Part shown: in pieces, positions 34,228-45,843 of the stretch | How positions within the stretch are numbered: the stretch's first letter is position 1 | Layout: every line of letters starts with the position of its first letter | Origin: Arachnopeziza araneosa | Taxonomy: Eukaryota; Ascomycota; Leotiomycetes; Helotiales; Arachnopezizaceae | Assembly: GCA_003988855.1 (NCBI GenBank) | Contig: QYAI01000003.1 | Location: 186,001-250,000, forward strand | Length of the DNA stretch: 64,000 nt | Direction: 5' to 3' | Translations under genes and position numbers: made by a program | The notes under the pieces: generated by a model | The model's database searches: none | The model's input: only the letters and a program-made list of their open reading frames with translations | What the model was told of the DNA's origin: nothing

Positions 34228-36217
34228 TCAGTCTTCCTCGCTGTTCCCAAGTAAAGCTTCTTGCTCTCTATTTCTTGGCGTCACGGAACCACTCTCTTCT
34301 CTAAAGCCTTCGATAACTTCTGCAAGTCTAGCACCCTCTTCCTTGCCACGATCTACATCAACAAAATAGATGACTGGTCCAGGTAACCCAACTAATAAGG
34401 CAAGAAACCAGAAAGCTGGTCTAATTTCGCCAGTTCGGTCGACAATTGCACCAACAATGGCCGGGCCAAAAATACTTGAGCCTTTATCTGTAATAGCATA
34501 CAGAGCGTAGAACGCAGCTTCCGATCCGGGTGGAATGAGCTCGCCAAATAGGGAGCGGCAATAGGAAGATAGCCCACCAAGGACGAAGCCGTATATGAAC
34601 CCCAGTGGGTACATTTCCCATGGTTGTTGGAGACCAACAACACCCCACCTTTTAACAATATCTAGATATCCAAGTAAGCCATATAATGGTATGAGCTCAA
34701 AAAGACAAATGCAAGCCAGGATCGTTTGGTGTGGGCGAAGACCAGTGATACGAGAGATGAAGGACCAGGAGAAGGCCCCCAGAACGCCAGAGGTAGTGAC
34801 AATGACATTGATAAGACCCAGAGCTTCGTTTTTCATATGTAGCTGAGTTTTAGCATAAAGGACAGCTGTACCTGATACAGTTGCTATGGCATCGGATAGG
34901 AGGAACCACGCAAGGAGAAAAAGGGTTATGTCTTTGAGACGGCGCGCAAGCTTTATAGTTCGCCAGAGAGATGCCCAAGCGTAAATTATATAAGCTATCC
35001 AGCTACGAGTAGCATCTGGGTTATTGGGATCTTCAGACTGTAGAGGTGGTCCTGGTCTGGGTCGAAGCCACAGAGCAGCGGGTATTGTGAAGACTGCCCA
35101 CCAGGTGCCAATTAGGAAGAGAACAACTTTAAGAGAAAACGTGGTTGATGACATAAGCCAGATTACCACGATAGATACGCATTGTAAGAACAGGCCTGCG
35201 ATGTAACCTATTCCAATGCCAGTTGAGGATATATGAGTTGAGAGTTGAAGCTCGATGGACGTTGAATTATTAGATTCAGGCAAAGATTCTCTGTTATCTG
35301 GAGAATCTAAGAAGAGAGCGGCGGGTGAATCTAGCAGAGAGTTTTCGGGAGGCTCGTCATCAAGGCTTGTGGAATGAAGGTCTGGAGTAGACTCTGGAGT
35401 CTGAAATTGTGCCTTCGGATGATGACGGACGAGGAGAGGCAAAAAAGAATTAAGCAAAACAAAGCTGGCGCCAAAACAAGTATTCGCGACGATAGCCAAG
35501 AGAGCTGCCAGTAGATAGACCTTAGGTACCACAGGTAGGAATAGCATCATCGATATAGCTCCACAATATGCAAAGAACAGGAGAAGTCGTTTTCGATAAT
35601 TTCCATGGTCCGCCGCACAACTGATCGATACTACAAGAAGGGCCTGGAACAAGACGCTCAGAGAAAAAGTGTACATGGCGAAGCTTGCTGTATTTATCTG
35701 AATACCCAAAATGTATATTACACATTGGTCGTCTTTGGGAGATCCCGGTCGAGAAGGACGAGAGGAGCTCGAACCGCAGGGCACATTGTGATCAGAAAGA
35801 AGGACTCCATTCTCTCGTGCGAGTGTTTCAAGCGCAATAGGAATGAATGATCCTATAGATATGGTTAGCAGAGAATCATACAGCGCCCGAACCTCTCCAG
35901 CTCAATTTACAGCTCCTTCAAGTATAACCACCTCTCTGAGAATACCTACCCATTCCACATATCACGAAGACTTCTGCCGCAAACCCATAGGCATACCATC
36001 CTGAAAGCTCTTTGCTGCTCGTTAATCTGGTATCCTCCCCAGGATACTGCGAAGGCCCGTCCCGGAAGCCTTGATCTGGACCCATACTCTCGTCAGCAGA
36101 ACTAGACCGTTCGTCGTCCGCTTCAAAAAGAGACGAGGCCTGCGAATGTTTTGTGCTGTTCGACGATTGAGCGCGTTCTGTTGGCTTTGGTCGTAGTTGA
36201 TCGCTGCGCGGAACCAT
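34228..36217 (-). CDS. Atg22-like MFS permease (vacuolar amino-acid effluxer family)
   Basis: Two exons: 36217-35950 and 35852-34228, with a 97-nt intron (GTAGGT...TGCTAACCATATCTATAG); 630 aa. After a polar N-terminus the sequence SSKELSGWYAYGFAAEVFVICGMGSFIPIALETLAREN is the classic Atg22 opening, and it is only complete after splicing. About twelve hydrophobic segments follow, separated by an acidic Ser-rich loop (about residues 245-290). The segment GLINVIVTTSGVLGAFSW and the end RSLFGELIPPGSEAAFYALY, TDKGSSIFGP, with VDVDRGKEEGARLA after the last helix, are also typical. In yeast Atg22 exports amino acids from the vacuole after autophagic breakdown. Fungi carry several paralogues, so the precise role is inferred. 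Confidence 0.92.
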
Positions 36218-37331
36218 GATGCGAGGTGGAGCCAGTAAGCAGCCCTTCTAAATCATCGTGTTACGCGACTGGAGCTTGGTTGACTCAATCATCTGGCTCG
36301 GGCGTCGTGCGCTATCAGCCGTGGGAAAGGCGTGGTAATTATTTAAGAGGGAGGAGGAGGAGGAGGAGGGCAGATTCAGCGGGCTTTTGGTCATGGGCGC
36401 AACAGTGAAAGAGCTAGATAACGAGCGACGCATTCAGGTGCTTCTCGAGATAGATAGATACGGGACTGAGGAGAGCTTGACCCGTGATGAGCAGCAGCAA
36501 CGGGGGTGGGCATGATTTCGAGACAAGGGCAAGGCTGGCGGCCAGAGGAGAACATTGTTCATTTAGTCGTGAGAGATAGGTAATCGATACACGAAGGGAG
36601 AGTCAGAAGGTAGAAAATGAAGGGAAAAGTTTAGGACCGACAGTGATGCTGCTCTATGTTCTGCATGATTATTAGTGGCAGAGACAGCAGCAGCGCTCCT
36701 TCCCCATTGCTTCGCCCTGTTAGCCCCCAATCGTCAACCATCTTCACCGGTGCTTCTTTCCCAGCCGACTCCGCTGCCAGATTTGTGGAGATCTCAACAC
36801 GTGATTAGCCATGACCCTGATCGGCTAGCGTCTCCCTCCGCGATTCTTCCTCCGCCAGCATGCTCCATGGCTCGACAACAACTCGATCAACAAACATCAA
36901 AGACGACCGTTTGAATTGAATCTTGAACACCTCGTCATACCACGAGCATCTGAATCGCCGCGCTTCAGGTCCATTCAACAGCTTCTCCCAGTCTGACTAG
37001 GCGCCGATACGGCCACCAACCTCTCATGCAAGGTCGCGCGCTCTGCATTCTCAACCTCCCATCGCAGAGCCTCGCGATATAGTTTGGCCAGGCAATTTTC
37101 CGCAAGAATACTGACGGCCGCCACTTCTTCGCACGCTCGATCGCGCAGATGTCCCTTGGCTCTTGACGTTAGCGCATTCGAGTCTGCTCTTGAGAGCCCC
37201 TCAGGAACCTAACATCCTTTCCTAGTAATCCAGCCAAGATAGAGTCGACAGAGCGGACAAAGGTCGAAGAGGGGGTAGTTGGGGGTGCGCACAAGGGGGT
37301 GGAAAGATCCGAAAGTGATCCAAGGCCAGAG
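36218..37331. other. Divergent promoter region, Atg22-like / MED14
   Basis: 1.1 kb upstream of both genes. It contains a short (GGA)n run at about 36349-36370. GC-rich leader-like sequence precedes MED14. No gene seen. Confidence 0.5.
36349..36370 (+). repeat. (GGA)n microsatellite
   Basis: About six GGA trinucleotides in a row in the divergent upstream region; its reverse complement is a CT-rich tract. Confidence 0.8.
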
Positions 37332-40300
37332 ATGCCCGGAGTCATCATGGAGAATGGGAGCAGGAACGGGTCGCATACGAACCACGACAGAGACCAACTG
37401 CCCAACGGTATCAATGGAGCTAGCTACGCCTCGGAAAAAGCGTCGGACAAAGGAAAAGGTCGCATAGAGCCTCAGCAAAATATGACGCCAATCAGCCCAA
37501 CGATGCCAAACGGCCTTAACGGAGCCTCCTCGGGAATCTCTCAAGACGAGACGTATCAGATGCCCCGAGATATGCAAGAACGAGTCAACCAGCTTCCACC
37601 TGAAATTGCCCACATTACGCAGGGTTATATGGACCTCAAAATGTTGCTTTCAAGACTGGCGCAAAAGACTCATGGAGATTTGATCAAAACCATCCAAGAC
37701 TTGGCACAGATGCCACTATCTCCTGCAATAGCCAACGGGACTGCTGATCATCTTCCCTCTGCAAGTGACACCTCTCCAGAGACGCTGAACAAAAAGTCGA
37801 GGTTATTGAAATTCGCCAATGAGTCTCATGAAGCATGGACCAAAGCTCTGGTAATCACGGGATGGAGTCGACATGCTGAGGATGTGAGCAAAATCATTGA
37901 CTTAAAGATTCATCTGGACGAGCAAGGGAGACACTACAGTAATTGTATTGATACGATGGCTTTTGACAAAAGGTCACTCAAAGATGCTCGTTTGCCAAAT
38001 CCCGATCTGAGGACTGCGTTAGAAGCAATGGGAACAGGAAAAGCGTCGTGGATGCCAGATGTAGGTCAACCCGTTTCCTTTTCCCCCCCTCAAATTATAA
38101 TATTAATGTAACTAACCAATCTAGCTTGGGTACATTCAACCACCTCCATTGACATCTAAAGAAGTTCTCAGAACATTTGAAAAGCTCAATACACTTCTTT
38201 CCGAACGGCTCGGTCTTTACGATTACGAGAAAATACCGTATCACTTTAAAGATTTTGATATTAAGAATGGCCGAGTTACGTTTAAAGTTGCCGGAGAATT
38301 CGAAGTCGACTTAACCATAACTGAAGAGGATCCAGAAGCCCAATTTTGGTTCATTGATATACGGTTCCAATTCTGGCCATCGCTGGACATCTTGACGCCG
38401 CAGCTTCGTTATTTCATCGACCAAAAAATGAACAATGTTCTGCGTGAGGATGGCTTAGCAGGATGTTACAAAGTACTTCACGAAATGGTCCTTACTCATA
38501 AGATCAACGAGTTCAGACGGCAAGCCATTGTTCTTGCAACATCACGGTGGATTCCGACCTTGAAAGTAGAGCTTCTACACAGAGCTATTTCCATTCAATA
38601 CTGGACCGACAGGTTTGATAGGATTTCAAGAAACACGGCGAAGCCGTTGAGAAGTTGGTTGATAATGGGCGTTCATAGTGGGAAAAGAAAAGAAGGTCGG
38701 CCGCATCCTAAAGATACCAGTCGATTGTTCATCCGATGGTTTCGGGATTCGAAAGAGGTCAAGGATGTTGAAATTCCTTTTGATGACGTTCACATTTCTA
38801 CCGAGACACTACTCAGATTCGTCATCTCAAAACATGTCGCTTACATTCTAACGACGATCTACGAGAATCTGAGAGATAAGCCGTTATACAAAAATAGACA
38901 CTTGGACCTGTCACTCTCTATTTCAGAGGTAGATGGTGCCGAATCTGAACTTCAAGTTCAACTGACTACTGAACATCGCTTGTCAATTAAAATCGAACCG
39001 ATAACTGGCCGATTTATATTTGGACCTCCATCGCGACGAACAGCCGAGTATGAGTCGGGCATCAACGCTAACGTTCCGGATCCTGCAAATCATGCTCATG
39101 AGGCTCTCGAAAGATTACGGTACAACCTGATTATTGATGGTATGTTAACAAATGGTCGGACTGTGGGATGGACGTGGGTGCGAAACCCAGGTGTGAAGAA
39201 CGAACAGTTGCAAGTAGCTTTTCCGAAAGCCGCACAGACACAGTGGTTCAGAAGGTCTGGGTGGGTTGAGAATTGGTACCTTGTTCTGGTTCTTAGCATG
39301 AGCGGAGAGCGATGGTTCTTGGTTCAAACGTAAGTATACAAGCACCTGCGCTCATTCTTTGCTAATTATTTGCTAACTACAATCAGTGCTATCACCGCCT
39401 CCGCTACGAATCCGAATCTTATGATGCTTGCCAAGCAAATTTCCATGCCAGTCAAGGCTGTGTCCCCAGTAATTACTTATGGATTCTTGACTACCCTAAA
39501 TGTCTTTGCAGCAGCGTTGATTTCGTATCACGAGAACCTGAGGACATTGTGGACTCGGAAAGACCTCTTTATGTTAATTCCTGAGAAGAGGATCTTAAGT
39601 TTGACACTTCCTGCGATATACATAAAACTCTCTGACCTCCTTCCATCACGAGCTCGCTCAAAACATACAGGACAACAATGGGCGAGAGATGTTGTCAAGC
39701 TGACATTTCAAGGTGTCGAAATCGAAAGGAAGCGTGAAAGCTCAACTGTGGCTTCGGCTTCAGTGTCCGAGACACCTGTACCAGGAACTATGTCGCCGCA
39801 GTCAGCGAAAGAGGAAAATGCTGTTATGATCACTGAGGCGCGGATGTTAGTTCCTTTACCCCCAGGAGTGACCAACATCAACGAGAAGATCGATCGCGAC
39901 ATTGCCTTCCATCCCAGCTCAGGCTCATTCGCATTTCGGTTACGCAGCAAAGTTGGAGAACCAATTATTGACGCACTGATACGACGTGTGATCAGTGTCG
40001 AGCGACTTGTTGATTTTATTCAGGTCGTACAGCGTCATGAAGACGTACTGAAATGCGAAAGTATATCACTTGACCATATCGTCTTCACCTATGGCATTGA
40101 GCCGACTGCCATTAAAGGGAATCTAAAGCCAAGTCGGTTCAGAGCGAAAATCGATTTTTCCGCTAAGGAATCTAAAATGTCTTTCATACTCGAGAAAGGA
40201 AACCCACACCTTCGCATTGTCGACTATCTCACAAGTATTCTCAATGCTTCCCAAGGCCTTGATGCAGTTGCTGTTCTCCTCCCGCTTACACTACCTGTAC

Positions 40301-40881
40301 TCTGTGGGCTAGACACTGTTGAAGATGCTTGGACAGGAGAGCTTACTCAACGTGGCGAAGTATTTATTAATGTTCGTGCTGCAGATTGGTACATCATTCG
40401 TTATACGTTGCAACAAGCCGATTCGCCTAAATTCAAGAAGATACAATTTGACATCCGGATGAGGCATAGACGAGGTGTAGCATGGTGGTATGTAAAACGT
40501 AGTGAACTTGAAGGAAGAAAGAGAGAGTCTGATGAACTGGACGGATTGTTGAAGGGGTTGTGGAGCGAACAAGGAAGTGGCTGGATGGGAATGCGAGTAA
40601 GTGGTGTGGCACAATCTTTTGCTATCGAGGAACTACTTGGAAAAGTGGACGAGGTTGTTCGAAATTTTGCATTATCAGATGAAGCGTTCGCCGAACCACC
40701 TGTCCAACAACAGGAAAACACACCGGCACAGCAAAACAAGCCCCGGCCTGCAATCCCTGGACAAGGACAGCGCCAGCAGCAGCCCACACCAAACCAGTCC
40801 CAAAGTCAGAGCCACAGTCAGGGTTCAATGCAAAGCCGAAATCCACTAAAGAGAACGCTTGAGGTCGTTGAAATCGATTGA
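37332..40881 (+). CDS. MED14: Mediator complex subunit 14 (Rgr1)
   Basis: Three exons: 37332-38060, 38125-39329 and 39387-40881; 1142 aa. The start at 37332 (MPGVIMENGSRNG) is the first ATG in frame; 37347 is a second option. The MED14 N-terminal domain is clear at about residues 80-290: LPPEIAHITQGYMDLKMLL, then LKFANESHEAWTKALVITGW and the helical region up to LGYIQPPPLTSKEVLRTFEKLN. The rest is the long repeat-in-MED14 scaffold (for example VKLTFQGVEIERK, DALIRRVISVERLVDFIQ). The C-terminus is a Gln/Ser-rich low-complexity tail. MED14 is the backbone linking head, middle and tail of Mediator and is normally essential. Confident. Confidence 0.95.
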
Positions 40882-41472
40882 TCACGAATATGAAAAGCAC
40901 ACGAATACGTAAGGAATATGGAAGCATAGCATTGGCGCGTGGATGATACACTCAGTTACGATAGTTGGTCTCTTTTTTCCCCTAATTCAGCTGGGCTAAT
41001 ATCTGCAATGACGCGGGAGTGTAATTGAACAATTGTATTTTTGTGCGAGGCGTTTGTGGTGGGCGTAGTACCCTTGGGTGGTCTTCGGTGGTCTTTATTC
41101 TTCTGTTCTTGGGGGCGTTGGTGGAATGGTCATTCGCAGAATCAATCGTCGAATTATGGAGAGAATGGTGATTGGGGATGGAATGGGTTGTGGATAGGGT
41201 CAGTGGATGAGAAATTCAAAATACAATCCGTGCAGTAAGCGATGCTGAGACAGCAATAGCAGTAGGTAAATATTAGTGGTAGGCTCAATAAAAAGACCTT
41301 ATCATTCTTATCACGCCTTCAGAAGTGAATAACTCACACCAAACCAGTGCGTGGAGTCTGAAATGTATATCGTTTAGGCTCTGATGAGAGAAGACATGTC
41401 TACAAGTAGATCAAACACAGAATGCAATGTTGGAAATCATCATAAATTTTACATTGTATTGCATACCCTATT
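40882..41472. other. Convergent 3' region, MED14 and ALG12
   Basis: Untranslated or spacer sequence between two converging genes. No gene supported. Confidence 0.5.
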
Positions 41473-43226
41473 TCACACGACCAATTCTTCCTTGATCCTT
41501 TTCAACACTCTAATCTTTGGTTCCATCCTCGGTCCAACCCACCATCCACCCGTGATCTTTCTAACATTCTCCCTTACTGCTCTCACAAATCCCACTCTCC
41601 CCATCTGTCCAAATGCCTCACTCTCCGTCCCCTTACCAGTACTCTGTGCGGCCAGATCCAAAGCCACCGATCCAGGCTTCAGGATTTCAATCCCCGCATA
41701 CCCGAACACCGTGTCTACTACTTCCCATTTCCCGATTGCCAGCTCGGGGTGTTCCATCAGTGCGTAGTCAAAATGAGTCCAGAAGGCGGGCTGGTGGAGG
41801 AGGGTTGCGTTCTCGGTTTTGTCGTAGTTGATTTGGATTTGGATGTCTTGGGAGGATGGTAGGGAGAGTTTTTGGAACCGTGTTACACCTGTCATGCACG
41901 AGAGGACGTCCATGTGGATTTGGATGGTGTTGGTAGTTGAGTTGGTGGAATGGTTTTTGATTATGGTGTTCACAAGAGAAATTGCTTCTCCTCCGGGATA
42001 GTTGAGTGAAGATATAAGGAGCATGGATGAAGATGCGATGAAGCTGCCGGTGATGGATGCGATGATTGCTAGTAAGCCAAGACGATAGAGGAGAGTCTTG
42101 GACCGTCGAATCCATATATAGGATGCGGAGAGAGATGCAGCGGCTGTGAGTGGTGGCACTGCATAGATGATAAAGCGGGCTTCTTTGTGGGGTTGTAGGC
42201 TGTAGATGGCGATGAAGAGGAGTGATGGGATGATGAGTTCTGTAGCTCGGGGTTTGAGTGCTGGTATCGTCATGGCTAGCGGGATGAGTACCGAAAGTAT
42301 GATTGGGTTAAGTAGTAACTTTGGAAGCAGATTCGTAAAATAGTAATGGATTGGTGAGGTGCCCCATTCCTCAGCCTTTCCTTGTATAGCGTTGAAGTAA
42401 AAGCCAGCGAATTCAGGCCAGATAGGCTTTCCCCAGAAGTAGGAGTCGACAATAAATGATGTGATTAGAGAGATAGAAAAACTTCTCAGCCCAGTTGGAA
42501 TTATGGCTCCAAGAGAGATTCTGGGATGCACAAGCATATAAGCAAGCTGCGTCAAGAGTAGAACAGCAATCTCAGAGCGGAACACTACTCCTGAAAAAAC
42601 AAGCCAAAACACCCCAAGCTTCTGCTTCCTCGCTATGACAACAGCATCTTGGGGTCCTGAAGTTGGGAGAAGCTGACTCAGTGCCAGGGTGGCTAGAATC
42701 ATCAGCATAATTTCTACAAATCTTCATCATGATACTCACTTAATCCAAAGGCAAACATATTCGGCAACGTCCTCGATGCATAATACAAGACGTGAAATTG
42801 ACTAGCTTGTAATAGGATATACCACCTTCCGACATCTTTGCCATAAGCCTTCACCAATGCCGTTTTATACTGTCCCAAGGCCCAGGCATTGAAGAGACCC
42901 AACACAGCTCGAACGATGAGCTGAGCATGTTGTGTTCCAGCGAGGAGGAGGATGGGTTTGGAGACTCCAGCCAGAGTCAGAGCTCCAAAAAATGTACGCG
43001 GGACGGCACCCGGGAATTCAATGTGGTCGAATTGAGGGACGTTTAGGCCGTAGGTGAGGATGTCGTATGTGGCTTGGATGTTGAAGGATTCTTCGACTTT
43101 GGTGTAGGGTGCAATGAGGAGGTGGAGAATGACGAGGGTTGGGATTGAAATGGTCAGAATGGTATCTTGAGAAATTGTTAGCAAGTAGGAATCATAAAGT
43201 CAAGGATGCCTACTAATTAACTCCAT
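41473..43226 (-). CDS. ALG12: Dol-P-Man alpha-1,6-mannosyltransferase ALG12 (GT22)
   Basis: Three exons: 43226-43214 (only 13 nt), 43165-42740 and 42692-41473; 552 aa. The first exon supplies MELI; without it there is no ATG before the conserved start. GT22 signatures: APYTKVEESFNIQATYDI in the first luminal loop, HIEFPGAVPRTF, then NMFAFGLTTLALSQLLP across the second intron, PIWPEFAGFYFNAIQGKAEEWGTSPIHYYF, and the SLQPHKEARFI motif near residue 317. Ten or more membrane segments. ALG12 adds the eighth mannose, an alpha-1,6 residue, to the lipid-linked N-glycan precursor in the ER lumen. Related GT22 enzymes (ALG9, GPI10) are less likely given the VPRTF and HKEARF context. Confidence 0.93.
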
Positions 43227-43487
43227 TTTCACGCTCGACAAGCTTTATACTATGATACTCTTAATAACAATAAAATGGTTAGCTAGCGCGCACTGACCTA
43301 TTTATTCTCAGGCACAATATCAGCCTCGCCTTCCATCCTTTATCTCCAACAACAACCTGCAAGCCTTTCGCGTTGTGTCGTCTTCTTCTGCTTATTCTGG
43401 ATTCTGGCTCCGAAACCCTTTGACTACAACGAAAACCGCCCTCCACTCCCTCTAGTTCCACGAAACCCCCTACCCCCCCCTTCCGCC
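43227..43487. promoter_or_regulatory. Short divergent promoter, ALG12 / HNH gene
   Basis: 261 bp separate the two ATG codons, so both promoters must lie here or overlap the leaders. The half next to the HNH gene is C-rich and pyrimidine-biased, typical of fungal leaders. No specific site is claimed. Confidence 0.5.
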
Positions 43488-44458
43488 ATGCCAAGCAGCA
43501 ACCGTGCTGAACATCGCAATGTTCATCTTTTCAATACGAGCGATCGAAGCACTGAAATTGGCGGTCTAATTCTTAGCGACAGTATTACATGTGCTAACTT
43601 CTACTATATGGTCGAGATTATTACGATTGTTACAATCAACTTTTCTCTACAAGATGATAGCGAGGTTACATTAGCGCGGGACAACACTCTGCTGCAACCT
43701 GGGAACTATTATATTATTTCTCTTGGTAAGTCTTTAGGCAAGCTCTTTATTTACAAGTAGCTAACTTGAAGAACCTTTCGAGCTTAATAATGAGATAGTA
43801 CTAACTCGAGCTCTCTCTATACAATCTGGACCTCGCGTCGAAGCTTTTACGAATGCTGTTCGTACACGGGATCAACGTTGTGTTATAACAAAACGACCAG
43901 TCGATTATGAAGATTTTACTCCTTTTGAAGCTGCGCATATTTTCCCATTAGCATATGAACATCAGTTTAAGGAAGGAGATTACAGCCGCTATATTACAAC
44001 TTCTCTTAACGTAGTAATTCAAGGAGGCCGGATTAATTCTCCACAAAATAGGCTTCTTCTTCGTAGAGATCTACATACAATGTTTAACTTTTGCAAGTTC
44101 TCAATTAATCCTGATGTATATATATCTTTTTTTTAATAAAGTTTCTTATAAACCTAACTTTTTTTAGGATAATTATAAAATTGTCTTCTTTACTCGTGAT
44201 AGGGATAATATTGCTGGAAAATGCCTTGACGAACAGCTTCTTAACGATCCTGAAAGACCAGCTGATGGACTTCTCCGTTGGCATTTCCGACAAGCTGTCT
44301 TAACGAATATGCGGGGTGCAGGCGAGCCTACATTTGAACATGATTTCCCTTCTTGCTCGGATATGATGGGTCAAATACTAGAGGGCCCAAAGGCAGCTAA
44401 AAGAATGGAGTTTGAGCTATTTAGTCGATTAGGTGCTACTTTTGAGCTAGCAGAGTAG
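43488..44458 (+). CDS. HNH nuclease-domain protein (fungal HNH family)
   Basis: Three exons: 43488-43725, 43772-44115 and 44168-44458; 290 aa. Introns GTAAGT...TTGAAG and GTATAT...TTTTTAG, with closed phases. The middle holds an HNH-like core: a Cys-containing lead (TRDQRCVITKRP), the first His in FEAAHIFPLAYE, and the Asn/His pair in SPQNRLLLRRDLHTMFN. Fungal proteins of this shape are common and variable in copy number; whether they cut DNA in the cell is not established. The gene is visibly more AT-rich than ALG12 and YOS1 on either side, which hints at a different history. Residues before 100 and after 220 show no other domain. No homing-intron or transposon ends are seen around it. Confidence 0.85.
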
Positions 44459-44840
44459 AAGCAGTATAATACAAATATAATCATCGAAACCTGCGCCTTG
44501 CTAACCGTCTTACGGATTACTGAGGTATCTGAACCTCCACATTGATCGAATGCCCTTGTGTTGATTTATCCGGTCTTTCAAAATTGGCGTATAACATTAC
44601 CATATGCTGAAGTCCATTAGGTGGCAAACAAGAATATAAATGACTCCATATCAACAAGAATCATCATAGAATCAAATAAAACGTATCAAGCTTCACTCAA
44701 TGGGACAAATGAAGTCAGTCAGCCTCGTCGGGTCCGTGCACCAGCCGCCAAAGCCTCAGCCGAATGCATTTCCGAACTCTGGCAACATCTCCACATTCCC
44801 ACCTCTCTCCCCATAATTCCACCCTAACCCACTTTTCAAG
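44459..44840. other. Intergenic, HNH gene to YOS1
   Basis: 382 bp of spacer, AT-rich, then a leader before YOS1. Nothing else seen. Confidence 0.5.
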
Positions 44841-45324
44841 ATGATGTTCTTTGCGTTTGGGAACCTGATCTACAGTATGCTCTTCTCCCCCCCTCTCTCC
44901 TACTCCCCGCATTTCTTCCCTACGCTTCCCTACCACCGACCACAGCAGCCAACCCCTTTGCGCGAACACCGCTAACACACACAGTCTCCATCCTCCTCGT
45001 GAACGCCATAGCCATCCTCTCCGAAGACCGCTTTCTCGCGCGGGTTGGCTGGTCCAACACGATCTCCGAACCGGCGTTTGGAGCTAGCAGTAATGGGGAT
45101 ACGAGTATCAAGAACAAGTTGATCAATTTGACGACGAGCGTGAGGACGTTGATGAGGAGTATGTATTTGCGTTTTTGTTTGGGAAGAACAGAGTGTGGTG
45201 GGATATGGAGATGCGGGGGAAATGGGGAGAGAAATAGAGATATGTGAAAGTGGCTAATGAGTTTGCAGTACCGTTAATTATAATCAATACGGTGATAATT
45301 ATTTATGAGATCGCGTTGGGTTGA
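44841..45324 (+). CDS. YOS1: YOS1 / IER3IP1-like small ER-Golgi membrane protein
   Basis: Three exons: 44841-44874 (34 nt), 44985-45158 and 45269-45324 (56 nt); 87 aa. It can be recognised only after splicing: MMFFAFGNLIYISILLVNA gives the first membrane helix, followed by AIAILSEDRFLARVGW, the hallmark of the family. Then come a polar linker (INLTTSVRTLMR) and a second helix IPLIIINTVIIIYEIALG at the C-terminus. Yos1 works with Yip1 and Yif1 in COPII vesicles for ER-to-Golgi transport. Both introns (110 nt each) have GTATG donors and CAG acceptors. The protein has the same length as its yeast counterpart within a few residues. Confidence 0.9.
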
Positions 45325-45843
45325 GCTATAGGAGCCTGGAGAGAAGTTGGAGGTAACTTGTATGATATCAGGAGAAAGATCTGATTCATGAATGAGGGAT
45401 AACATCTGAACAGCCGTGAAAGGCGCACAGCATTCTAGGAGGCCGTTCGCAAAGGCATTGTATGGCGTTTCGGGGTCAAAGACATGGTTGGTTTCTTCAA
45501 TATGATGGCTACGAGAAATATCATTTGAAAACCTTTCAAAATTCAAATCAAAATCAGAATTTGGAAGAGATACTCGATCATCACGCAATTGACATTATTT
45601 CCTCCCGCTATGAATCTCGTACTATAACTTACAATCCACCTTTCAAATATCGCAAACCAGTCACCACACTCCTCACTTTCTTTAATATCCAGAAACTCCC
45701 ACTCATGTGTTAATAGGTCATGCCTTCATCCATCATCATATATGATAAAGAACGGTATCTTAAAGTTTGTCCAACGATAAAACAGCTGTCCACCTACAAT
45801 GCATGCCCCCTCAGTGACAAAATATACAGTTTCCAAATCCAAT
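45325..45843. other. Convergent 3' region, YOS1 and creB
   Basis: About 520 bp between converging genes. No gene supported. Confidence 0.5.
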
